Notes under the pieces: generated by a model
What the model was told of the DNA's origin: nothing
What the model saw: only the letters and a program-made list of their open reading frames with translations
The model's database searches: none
Position numbers and translations under genes: made by a program
Source of the DNA: Eubacterium sp. An11
GTDB taxonomy: Bacteria; Bacillota; Clostridia; Lachnospirales; Lachnospiraceae
Assembly: GCF_002161065.1 (NCBI RefSeq)
Contig: NZ_NFLV01000009.1
Span: 1-64,000 of the forward strand
Reading direction: 5' to 3'
Length of the DNA: 64,000 nucleotides
Shown: positions 21,075-27,869 of the stretch, one piece after another
Layout: each line of letters opens with the position of its first letter
Position numbering within the stretch: position 1 is the stretch's first letter

Positions 21075-21503
21075 CTATAATTTTGGCCCGTACTGAATTT
21101 CAGTACGTTTCTCTTTCTCTTGTGTCTGTTCCGGTTTCCTTTCCTTCTCCATAACGTCAAGCTCTTTCTGTAAAGCGGAATCATATTCCTGGAGCTGGCC
21201 GTTCTTTTCCTTTATCTTTTCCAGATAGCTGAGGATCTGTTTTGCCTGCTCCATGAACTCCGTGTCGGTTTTCCTTTTTACAATACTACCGGACGCCAGT
21301 GCATCCGGATAAACACCAAACACATACCCCGCCAGTGCCAATGTCATCTCATCGGGCGGGATACGTCCGGATTCCATGGCTGTGAGCTGCTTTGGCGTCA
21401 GCAGGAGCAGCCCGGCCATTGCGTCCACATCATACTCTTTTTCTTCCCGGAGCTGACGGATACAGTCCCCCGCGTTCCGTTCTTCTTTTCCATTTACAGG
21501 CAT
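21075..21503 (-). CDS. putative HTH-domain protein
   Basis: The 142-residue protein has an XRE-like N-terminal segment (about 14-65: IRQLREEKEYDVDAMAGLL, LLTPKQLTAMESGRI) and then a coiled, charged C-terminal half. The ATG follows GGAG and overlaps the end of the ArdC-like gene by 10 bp. The C-terminal residues KRTEIQYGPKL are encoded by a perfect copy of the dispersed palindrome, read in the open TEIQY frame. DNA binding is inferred from weak similarity only. Confidence 0.6.
   Translation of the reverse strand: MPVNGKEERNAGDCIRQLREEKEYDVDAMAGLLLLTPKQLTAMESGRIPPDEMTLALAGYVFGVYPDALASGSIVKRKTDTEFMEQAKQILSYLEKIKEKNGQLQEYDSALQKELDVMEKERKPEQTQEKEKRTEIQYGPKL
21090..21106. repeat. dispersed palindrome, copy 5 (end of coding region)
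   Basis: Perfect GTACTGAATTTCAGTAC inside the last codons of the HTH-like gene, 15 bp before its stop codon. Confidence 0.95.
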
Positions 21504-22588
21504 CGTACCATCTCCTTCCCTTTCTCCGGTTCTCCTGGCTTTCCTTTCGATATACCAGCTTCCGGCTCTTCCTGTTTTATTTCCCTTTGCTCCATTTCCG
21601 GGCTTTCCTTTTCGTATTCCCGACGCAGAGACAACTGATGGTCTATGGCTGTTATAGTGTCCCTTGCCGTATTCCGTATAACATCCAACGATGCCCGAAG
21701 TTCCGGCATCTCCTTCCCACTGCTCCAGCCGGCGACATACGCAAAGGAGTAATCAGACGTATCCAACCCGTAATGCTGGCAGACCACGTAGGCGACGCTC
21801 TCTGCCTGCACCTCCCTGGTAGACTGATTCGGCTGATCGGCGCGTTCTTCTTCCGGGGCTGCCGGGTCGATCGCGTGCAGTCTGGCATGGGCGGTCTCAT
21901 GGATCAGCGTCTTGATGTTCTGCAATTCGCTCATTCCTTCCTGCAGGGCAATGCGCTTTTCTACCTGGTGGTAATAGCCATGAGCTTCCCCAGGGATATT
22001 CTCGAACCCCACCGGCACCGGGGAAGTCTCCCGGACTGCCGCAAAGAGATCTGCGTAACCTTCCACATCCCCGGATAATTCTTCCGCCCCATAATATTCC
22101 GGAAGTTCCTTCCCTTCTGTCTGGGAGATATCAAAAACAGAGACAACTTTAAAACCGGTGATGATTTTCCTTGTCCCTGTTTTCTGCTCTGAATCTTCTG
22201 CTTTTCCTGTATTCTCATTTTGTGAGCCTTCCTCCCTTTTTTCTTCTGCCTTGACTTTCCGGGAAATAGGAGCCATGATCTTGATTCCTTTTTCCCCTTT
22301 TTTTACGTGTCTGCCAAAATGATTTTTCCACGCAGAGAAACCGGCCACCAAAGAGGCGTCCGGTTTCTGCATGGCGATTAACAGTACGTTGTTAAAACTA
22401 TAGTTATAAAATTTTGACATGACCGTCAGATATTCTTTATACTGACTGCTGCTAAAGACATCTTTCACCCCCTGCTCCAGTTTTTCCATCAGCTCCTGCA
22501 TCTTATCAGCCGGATGCCCCGATGACAGGATGATCGGGCGCACCGGTTTCGATTCCGGTATCTGCGCATGTTCTGTTTCCGTTGCCAA
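21494..22588 (-). CDS. ArdC-like ssDNA-binding protein with metallopeptidase motif
   Basis: The 364-residue protein has an N-terminal ArdC-like region (SQYKEYLTVMSKFYNYSFNN, AGFSAWKNHFGRHVKKGEKG) and a zinc-peptidase motif IHETAHARLH near residue 230. ArdC proteins of plasmids bind single-stranded DNA and protect incoming DNA from restriction. That role would fit a gene entering the recipient early. The start is a TTG at 22588 with GGAGGG seven bases upstream. It lies in the region between the relaxase and virD4. Confidence 0.8.
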   Translation of the reverse strand: MATETEHAQIPESKPVRPIILSSGHPADKMQELMEKLEQGVKDVFSSSQYKEYLTVMSKFYNYSFNNVLLIAMQKPDASLVAGFSAWKNHFGRHVKKGEKGIKIMAPISRKVKAEEKREEGSQNENTGKAEDSEQKTGTRKIITGFKVVSVFDISQTEGKELPEYYGAEELSGDVEGYADLFAAVRETSPVPVGFENIPGEAHGYYHQVEKRIALQEGMSELQNIKTLIHETAHARLHAIDPAAPEEERADQPNQSTREVQAESVAYVVCQHYGLDTSDYSFAYVAGWSSGKEMPELRASLDVIRNTARDTITAIDHQLSLRREYEKESPEMEQREIKQEEPEAGISKGKPGEPEKGKEMVRCL

Positions 22589-22622
22589 TCCAGTTCCCTC
22601 CTCTCTATCTTTTCCTTATGCG

Positions 22623-23600
22623 TTATCGGCTGTTCAGCCGGCGCATCCGTTCCATCTGCTCCACCGTTAGTTTCGGAGAAGCGAACTGCTGGATTTCCCG
22701 AACGCTGTCCCCTTCTTCCAGACACCGGAGCAGATACTCCCGTTGTTCCTGGCTGTACTCCTTATCGCTTAAAAATGTTTTGATAAATTCCCGGGATTCT
22801 TTTTCCCGCCGGCTCTTCCGGAAAAATGCCCGGAAGCCATTCCGGCGTGGTGGCTCTGCCTGTTCCTTGAGGACATCAGCCCTTTTTTCTGGCTTTTGGC
22901 TGGCAGAAGTTTCTCTTTTCTGATACAGAAGCGTCTCTTCTTTTTCTGTAGGAGCAACCGATTTTTCGGTTTCCTGTTCCAGAAGTTTTTGCCGTATCTG
23001 CCGGTTTTCTTCCCGGAGGGAAATTTCGGTTTCCTGCAGGGATTTTACTTCCTGCTCCAACCTTTGTATCTGCTTTTCCTTTTCCTGGATGACCTCCTTT
23101 TTGCTGGACAGTGCAATTTTATTGGATTCCTTTTGTTCTTCCAGCAACGTTTTCTGCATCTCTAAGGTATACGTCATGTGCTTTTCTACTGATTTCTGTA
23201 TTTTTTCGCTCTCCAAAAAAACTTGTTTTGCTTCTTGATACAGTTTGTCGATCTGTGCCCCCATCACAGAAGTCTCTCCATAGAGTTTTTGCAGATAGCG
23301 CTGTCGTTCCTGTAAGACAGTCTCTGCTTTTTCCCGGCTGCTCCCTTCTAATGAAGTACAGATCTTTTGCAGGTCAGAAAACGGCATCCCGTCGATCACA
23401 CAGAGGTACAGACACTCACAGACCAGGCCGTCCGGGATCTTTTCAATAAACTGCACGGTCTCACCGGAAACACGCAGCCACGACAAGATGGCACGGTGGT
23501 GTTGCCGAGCCGTCAGTTTTTCCAGTGTCTCTCCGTTTTTTTCTTCTGCTACAAGGACAGTTTCTCCCATCCTGTTCTCTTTTTTATTTGTATTTTCCAT
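22623..23600 (-). CDS. coiled-coil protein of unknown function
   Basis: The 325-residue protein has a compact N-terminal domain (about 30-110) and a long coiled coil (about 115-215, with repeated KEKQIQRLEQEVKSLQ-type heptads). A basic segment (about 248-265, RRNGFRAFFRKSRREKE) follows, then a short helical C-terminus. No membrane segment is present. Its place between the relaxase and ArdC-like genes suggests a relaxosome or DNA-processing role, but the family is not recognised. Confidence 0.6.
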   Translation of the reverse strand: MENTNKKENRMGETVLVAEEKNGETLEKLTARQHHRAILSWLRVSGETVQFIEKIPDGLVCECLYLCVIDGMPFSDLQKICTSLEGSSREKAETVLQERQRYLQKLYGETSVMGAQIDKLYQEAKQVFLESEKIQKSVEKHMTYTLEMQKTLLEEQKESNKIALSSKKEVIQEKEKQIQRLEQEVKSLQETEISLREENRQIRQKLLEQETEKSVAPTEKEETLLYQKRETSASQKPEKRADVLKEQAEPPRRNGFRAFFRKSRREKESREFIKTFLSDKEYSQEQREYLLRCLEEGDSVREIQQFASPKLTVEQMERMRRLNSR

Positions 23601-23617
23601 AAATCTTTTCCGCCGAC

Positions 23618-23634
23618 GTACTGAAATTCAGTAC
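23618..23634. repeat. dispersed palindrome, copy 6
   Basis: Perfect GTACTGAAATTCAGTAC in the 38-bp gap between the relaxase stop and the next start codon. Confidence 0.95.
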
Positions 23635-23638
23635 ACTG

Positions 23639-25030
23639 TCATCTTACCGGCTTCTGCTCCACCTCCTCTGTCTTTGTTGATCTCTTTCGTTTCTCTATTT
23701 CTTCTTTCATCATCCGATTGACCATCCGTTTTTCCCGGCGGACCGCCCGCAGTCTTTCCTCCAGTGACCGCTTTTCTTTGTTATATTCACAGAAAAACCC
23801 TTCTGGCATTTTTTCTTCTATCTGTGAAATCTCTTCCTGCAACGATTCAAAGCGGTCATCCCAGTCAGGGAGGGAATCCATCTCTTTTTTTAATCGCTGA
23901 TATTTTTCCATCAGTCCTTTATCACATACAGATGTCAATGCGTTTTTTCTATTCCGGAGCGCTGTTTCTTCTTTTTTAAGCTCCGTCATACGCTTTTGTA
24001 GGTCATCCGAATTTTTGATCCCGGTCTTTAACATATACCGGCACTCTTCGTAGAGCCGGTCGATATGGATAGCATTTTTCCGGACATCCGCCTGCCGCAT
24101 GGCGTAAGGGTTTTTCTCCTCAAGATAATGACCGGCCCGATAAAAAATGCCGAGCTTTTTCTTTTGATACGACGACAACGGAGCTACAAGATATTTTTCC
24201 AGCCCCGCCTGATAGGACCTGGAAAGTCGTGAAGATAATGGTGGCTCTCCAGCTAATTCCTTCTCTTTATGAGCGATCCTTTTTATGATGTCTTCCTTTG
24301 TATATCCTGGCCCCAGCCGGTAGTCCCGGCGTCCATTTCCATAGCCTGGCGCTTTGTACGTCACATATTTTTTCTGCCGGATCTCATATCCGCACATCTG
24401 CATCTGTTCGACAAGATCATCCCAACTGACGGCGCGTTTGATAAAATAATCAATATCCGCTTTGATGATCTTCGTTTCTGTGGGACGGCCTTCTTTTTCT
24501 GCGTAATGTTCCGCATAGGACTTCCCTTCCCTCCGTCCTTTTTTCTCATATGTGAGAGGCGGTAGGTCGTACCGTTCACAGATCCGGTCTGTGATGGGCT
24601 GGATAAATTTTTCCCAATCTCTTTTTTCGTACCGATATTTATATCCACTCATTCGGTTTACCGAATTAAAAATGATGTGCCCATGCATATGCGCCTGATC
24701 CGTATGGATGGCAAACACATAGTCATAGTTTTCTCCCAGATATTCCTCACAGAAATCCCGGATGACAGCATATGCCTGTTCCGCTGTGGCTTCCCCCGGC
24801 GGGAAAGAGATGACAAAATGATAGCCTTGTCGGCCGCCTTCTTTGTCCCATTCTCGCTTTGTATCCATCATAATCTGATAGACCTCTCCCGGCATATCTC
24901 CGGCGTTACCGCCAACCCACACATCCCCTTCTGTTTTATCTGGGTTCAGGATATAGGCGATGGCATTTTTCAGATGGGCAGCCCCGCCGCCTTTCGGCGT
25001 CCCGATGTAGTTTATTTTTGTGATGGCCAT
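23639..25030 (-). CDS. MobP/VirD2-type relaxase
   Basis: The 463-residue relaxase would nick at oriT and pilot the strand to the recipient. The N-terminus has a candidate catalytic tyrosine in AIAYILNPDKT and the metal-binding histidine motif in DQAHMHGHIIFNSVNR (about 107-124), typical of the MobP class. The C-terminal half is helical and basic. Its ATG overlaps mobC by 19 bp. The expected partner site lies about 1.1-1.4 kb upstream, where the iteron-like array and hairpins are found. Confidence 0.9.
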   Translation of the reverse strand: MAITKINYIGTPKGGGAAHLKNAIAYILNPDKTEGDVWVGGNAGDMPGEVYQIMMDTKREWDKEGGRQGYHFVISFPPGEATAEQAYAVIRDFCEEYLGENYDYVFAIHTDQAHMHGHIIFNSVNRMSGYKYRYEKRDWEKFIQPITDRICERYDLPPLTYEKKGRREGKSYAEHYAEKEGRPTETKIIKADIDYFIKRAVSWDDLVEQMQMCGYEIRQKKYVTYKAPGYGNGRRDYRLGPGYTKEDIIKRIAHKEKELAGEPPLSSRLSRSYQAGLEKYLVAPLSSYQKKKLGIFYRAGHYLEEKNPYAMRQADVRKNAIHIDRLYEECRYMLKTGIKNSDDLQKRMTELKKEETALRNRKNALTSVCDKGLMEKYQRLKKEMDSLPDWDDRFESLQEEISQIEEKMPEGFFCEYNKEKRSLEERLRAVRREKRMVNRMMKEEIEKRKRSTKTEEVEQKPVR

Positions 25031-25383
25031 GATTTTTGTTCCTTCAGATTTTTTTCCAGCCGGAGGAACTCTTCCTCTACTTTTTTCAGATAGAAGAGCA
25101 GGTTCTCCATATCCACTGGGGTTGCATAACCGGCGTTGACTTTGGCCGCCACCTGATTGATGTTGACGCCGATCTTCCGCACCTGGTAGGCCAGCCCTTT
25201 CAGTTCTTTTTGGATGGCTGCCGGATTGTTACTCTGCTCAAAGATACATTTACGAATATACGCGGAGACATTTTTCTCCTGCGTTTTTCTTCTCTTTGTT
25301 CCAACGTCCTTCTCCGCCAAACGCACAATCTCCCGATACTCTTCCGGTGTAAAACGGATTAAAAATGTTCGGTCCCTTGCCAG
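25012..25383 (-). CDS. mobC: MobC-family relaxosome accessory protein, CTG start
   Basis: The C-terminal MobC signature is clear (NNPAAIQKELKGLAYQVRKI then GVNINQVAAKVN). The first ATG/GTG (25326) would cut away a conserved ribbon-helix-helix N-terminus. The frame continues upstream as ARDRTFLIRFTPEEYREIVR to a stop, and the only well-placed initiator is CTG at 25383, six bases after AAAGGGGTGG. I therefore call a CTG start, giving about 123 residues. It overlaps the upstream coiled-coil gene by 25 bp and the relaxase by 19 bp, indicating tight coupling. MobC proteins help melt and position oriT DNA. Confidence 0.8.
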   Translation of the reverse strand: MARDRTFLIRFTPEEYREIVRLAEKDVGTKRRKTQEKNVSAYIRKCIFEQSNNPAAIQKELKGLAYQVRKIGVNINQVAAKVNAGYATPVDMENLLFYLKKVEEEFLRLEKNLKEQKSWPSQK

Positions 25384-25802
25384 CGGTATCCACCCCTTTC
25401 TGCTTTATTTGCTCCAGAAGTTTCCGGATTATTTTCCAGGGAAGACTTTCTCTCTTCCGAAAAATTTTCTGGCTCTGCAAATTTTGTCTCTGCAAATTTT
25501 TCTTCTGTTCGGGTCTCCTCCTCCGGAAAATTTTTCTCTTCTTCTACAAATTCCCCAGCGTGCCTGGCGAGGAAACTTTTAAGCGCCTGTAATTTCGATT
25601 CGCTCATTTCCCCAAGCTGCTCTTCTACCATCGCCATCAATTTCCGGTTATCATCTTCTTCTTTTTTCTGTCTGGCATTTTTTAATTTTTCCAAAAGCTC
25701 TTTTTCATCTTCCAGGATTTTTTTCTTTTTCTCTCTGACCTTATAGAGCTTTTCTTCCAGTTTATTGATCTGCTCCTGCCAATCCATCGGCATCACCTCC
25801 AT
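25359..25802 (-). CDS. small coiled-coil protein before mobC
   Basis: This 147-residue protein starts with a long, strongly charged helix (WQEQINKLEEKLYKVREKKK) followed by a KLMAMVEEQLGEMSESKLQA-type helix and an acidic low-complexity tail. It loosely resembles the small DUF4315-type proteins seen next to mobilisation genes, without a firm match. The ATG or the internal one four codons later could be used. Its end overlaps the mobC start. Confidence 0.6.
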   Translation of the reverse strand: MEVMPMDWQEQINKLEEKLYKVREKKKKILEDEKELLEKLKNARQKKEEDDNRKLMAMVEEQLGEMSESKLQALKSFLARHAGEFVEEEKNFPEEETRTEEKFAETKFAEPENFSEERKSSLENNPETSGANKAERGGYRWQGTEHF

Positions 25803-25816
25803 CTATCCATCCATCA

Positions 25817-26056
25817 TTAATACGAAAAATTTTCTCCATATGAATCATCAATGGCAAACTCTTTTTTGCAGAGTGCATGAAGTTCTTTTAGTTCCTGCTG
25901 GATATTTTCCAGTTTCTTTTCAATCTTTTCCTGTTCCGTAAAATGCAGGATTGCTGCATTAACATAACTGGCTTCTGTGGGATATTTTACGCTATCCCTT
26001 TTTTCCAGTTGCTCCACTGTTTCTTCCGGAAGGCGAAAATGTTTTTGTATCAACAT
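25817..26056 (-). CDS. ribbon-helix-helix-like DNA-binding protein
   Basis: This 79-residue protein begins MLIQKHFRLPEETVEQLEK, a strand followed by helices typical of CopG/RHH proteins, with SYVNAAILHFTEQ as the second helix, then a charged C-terminal helix. The ATG follows AGGAGG. It is the first gene of the mob operon. The eight-unit palindrome array begins about 35 bp upstream, so it is the obvious candidate to bind that array, both as autorepressor and as oriT accessory factor. Confidence 0.7.
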   Translation of the reverse strand: MLIQKHFRLPEETVEQLEKRDSVKYPTEASYVNAAILHFTEQEKIEKKLENIQQELKELHALCKKEFAIDDSYGENFSY

Positions 26057-26091
26057 CTATTTTCCTCCTGATCTTCTTATATTTTTTTTGT

Positions 26092-26257
26092 GTACCATTC
26101 AGGTATTTTGTGTACCTAACCGGTAGTTTTTTGTGTACCACTCAGGTATTTTGTGTACCACTTTGGTATTTTTCTATGTACCACATCGGTCATTTATTGT
26201 GTACCCATGTGGTAAATTGTGTACCACATAGGTATCTATTTGTGTACCTGACCGGTA
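26092..26257. repeat. eight-unit iteron-like array, TACC-N5-GGTA
   Basis: Eight units GTACC-N5-GGTA start at 26092, 26112, 26135, 26155, 26178, 26201, 26221 and 26244. Start-to-start spacing is 20, 23, 20, 23, 23, 20, 23 bp. Each has inverted 4-bp arms TACC/GGTA around five variable bases; unit 5 ends GGTC. Most are preceded by TTGTG. The centre bases vary while the arms and spacing hold, the mark of a cooperatively bound protein site. It sits immediately upstream of the RHH gene and the mob operon. Confidence 0.9.
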
Positions 26258-26269
26258 GTTTTATCAGGT

Positions 26270-26288
26270 AAAAAGCCGCAGGCTTTTT
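26270..26288. terminator. bidirectional terminator-like hairpin
   Basis: AAAAAGCC-GCA-GGCTTTTT is a perfect 8-bp inverted repeat with A and T tracts that could terminate transcription in both directions. It separates the 102-codon gene unit from the iteron array. Confidence 0.75.
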
Positions 26289-26298
26289 GCAAGATACG

Positions 26299-26376
26299 CA
26301 TTTTGTATATACAAATGCTCTCTTGTCAGGGGAGACCCCTGAAACCCCGGCATCAAAGGGACGCAAGAAGCGTCCC
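26299..26376. other. candidate oriT: three clustered inverted repeats
   Basis: Within 78 bp lie GCATTTTGTAT/ATACAAATGC (26299-26319), CAGGGG-AGA-CCCCTG (26327-26341) and GGGACGC-AAGAA-GCGTCCC (26358-26376). With the iteron array, the RHH protein, mobC and relaxase genes next door, this is the best oriT candidate. The exact nick site cannot be read by eye. A simple alternative is a group of terminators. Confidence 0.55.
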
Positions 26377-26377
26377 C

Positions 26378-26686
26378 TCATACAACACCTGTATCCGGGA
26401 CATTCCCGAAGTTCTTTTGCATCCATTCTGTTGCAGCGTTTTCATAAAGGGCCTGCAATTTCTCCCTGTAATTGTCCAGGAAGAAGAGATAGAACCGGTC
26501 GGCGGCTTCCGCCGCCTGCCACAGATACTCTTCCTTCTCCGGGAACGTCCCTTTATCTTTCATGTACTGGAAAAACTGACGCTTGCAGGTGATCTCCTCT
26601 GCGCGGGTATAAAGGTTCGTCTTGCTCTCTTTCATCAAATTGAGATAAAACTTATGGTACTCGTAGGCAAAGTCTTCTTTATTGAT
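26378..26686 (-). CDS. small protein of unknown function, possible ATC start
   Basis: The frame is open with protein-like content from about 26686 (INKEDFAYEYHKFYLNLMKE) to 26378. The first standard start is ATG at 26635, which lacks a ribosome binding site. AGGAGG sits eight bases before an ATC codon at 26686, so either ATC initiates (rare) or an ATG has mutated. The product is helical, about 102 residues if started there. It has no membrane segment and no recognised domain. It lies beside the candidate oriT. Confidence 0.5.
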   Translation of the reverse strand: MNKEDFAYEYHKFYLNLMKESKTNLYTRAEEITCKRQFFQYMKDKGTFPEKEEYLWQAAEAADRFYLFFLDNYREKLQALYENAATEWMQKNFGNVPDTGVV

Positions 26687-26731
26687 AGTATCCGCCTCCT
26701 CTCTGTTTCTTCATTTTTTTTTCATGTCCTG

Positions 26732-27559
26732 TTAATCTACCAGAGAAAAATAATACTTTCCGCCTTCGTAGATAACCTCGATTTTTTTCCGGTCGATGCG
26801 GGCTGTTTCAAACTCCAGGATGGTTTTATAACCAGTCTCCGTTTTTTCTACAGAAGAAACAAACAGGTTCCTTCGCTCTTCCCCATTTTCATTTAGAAAA
26901 ATTCCCAGGTCATGCTGCAGCGTTGCCATGTCTGCCACACTGGATAACGCCTGGTCCACATCTGTGATGTTGGCGTCGCCAAAATTAATGATCTCTGTTC
27001 CTTCACTGGAATATTCCGGTTCTGTTCCAGATACATTTTGGTTGGCTTCCGTTGTTGCAGCGCCGCCATATTTTTCCACATCCGGGATTGGAGCAGAGAC
27101 AGACAAAGTAAATGTTTTTGTTTTTTTATCATAAGCTGCCTGGAGGATTGTTCCCGCCGCATCATCAAGCTGGAGAAAAAAATTTGCCGTTCCATCGGCG
27201 TCTTCTTTATCATCTTCTATTTTTCCCAGCGCCAATACCGTTGTGGCGGTCAAATGGTTATTTGCAATAAATGCCGCCACCTGGTTTTTGAAATCCGTTG
27301 TATCCAGCGGGAGATAATAAATCTTCCCCAGATTTAAAAACGTAAGTTCACTTTCGATTTCTTCCGTAGCGGCTTCCGGTGCTGTGGCGGCTTCTGTCAT
27401 CTCTTCTTCCGTATCTGTCTGTGTTGTTCCTGTTGTTATCTCCATCCTGTCTGTTTCCCCATTGCCATCCTGCCGCAACAAAAAAAGCCCCAGACAGATG
27501 CACAGGGCGGCAAGGAGAAAGGCGGCCAGAAGTCCAAACAGGAGCGCTTTTTTTCTCAT
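26732..27559 (-). CDS. membrane-anchored extracytoplasmic protein of the transfer operon
   Basis: The 275-residue protein has one N-terminal membrane segment (about 6-28), then a Thr/Glu-rich linker (about 33-70) and a globular extracellular part. The position after the CHAP gene suggests a channel-assembly or TcpC-like role. I do not recognise conserved motifs, so the role is inferred from topology and neighbours only. The ATG follows GAGG at longer-than-ideal spacing. Confidence 0.6.
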   Translation of the reverse strand: MRKKALLFGLLAAFLLAALCICLGLFLLRQDGNGETDRMEITTGTTQTDTEEEMTEAATAPEAATEEIESELTFLNLGKIYYLPLDTTDFKNQVAAFIANNHLTATTVLALGKIEDDKEDADGTANFFLQLDDAAGTILQAAYDKKTKTFTLSVSAPIPDVEKYGGAATTEANQNVSGTEPEYSSEGTEIINFGDANITDVDQALSSVADMATLQHDLGIFLNENGEERRNLFVSSVEKTETGYKTILEFETARIDRKKIEVIYEGGKYYFSLVD

Positions 27560-27607
27560 CGGATTCTCACTTCCTCTCTGATTTTTTTATTGCAGATGTT
27601 CTCCTGC

Positions 27608-27624
27608 GTACTGAATTTCAGTAC
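27608..27624. repeat. dispersed palindrome, copy 7
   Basis: Perfect GTACTGAATTTCAGTAC; first unit of the 77-bp array. Confidence 0.95.
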
Positions 27625-27684
27625 GTTCTTTTCGTTGGCTTCTGAAAAATCCTCTCTATAATTTCAGCACAAACATTTTCCCGT

Positions 27685-27701
27685 ATACTGAATTTCAGTA
27701 C
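27685..27701. repeat. dispersed palindrome, copy 8
   Basis: ATACTGAATTTCAGTAC; the outermost base differs, the 15-bp core is intact. Second unit of the array. Confidence 0.92.
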
Positions 27702-27762
27702 ATTTTTTTCGCTGGACTTTGAAAAAATCTTCTCAAAATTTTCAAGTCTGATATTTTCCCGC

Positions 27763-27779
27763 GTACTGAATTTCAGTAC
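27763..27779. repeat. dispersed palindrome, copy 9
   Basis: Perfect copy; third unit of the array. Confidence 0.95.
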
Positions 27780-27838
27780 ATTTTCTCACTTGTCTTCGGA
27801 AAAACTTTTCAAAATTTTCCACACGGATGTCTTTCCGT

Positions 27839-27855
27839 GTACTGAATTTCAGTAC
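27839..27855. repeat. dispersed palindrome, copy 10
   Basis: Perfect copy; fourth unit of the array, 15 bp downstream of the CHAP gene stop codon. Confidence 0.95.
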
Positions 27856-27869
27856 ATCCTTCTATGCCG

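Larger units (their letters stand above)
27608..27855. repeat. four-copy tandem array with 77-bp period, each unit holding the dispersed palindrome
   Basis: The palindromes start at 27608, 27685, 27763 and 27839, spaced 77, 78 and 76 bp. The intervening DNA is also related (recurring TTTTC, GAAAA and CAAAATTTTC blocks upstream of each copy). The array fills the 310-bp gap between the CHAP hydrolase gene and the membrane-anchored protein gene. It has the look of a multi-site control or centromere-like region. Confidence 0.9.
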
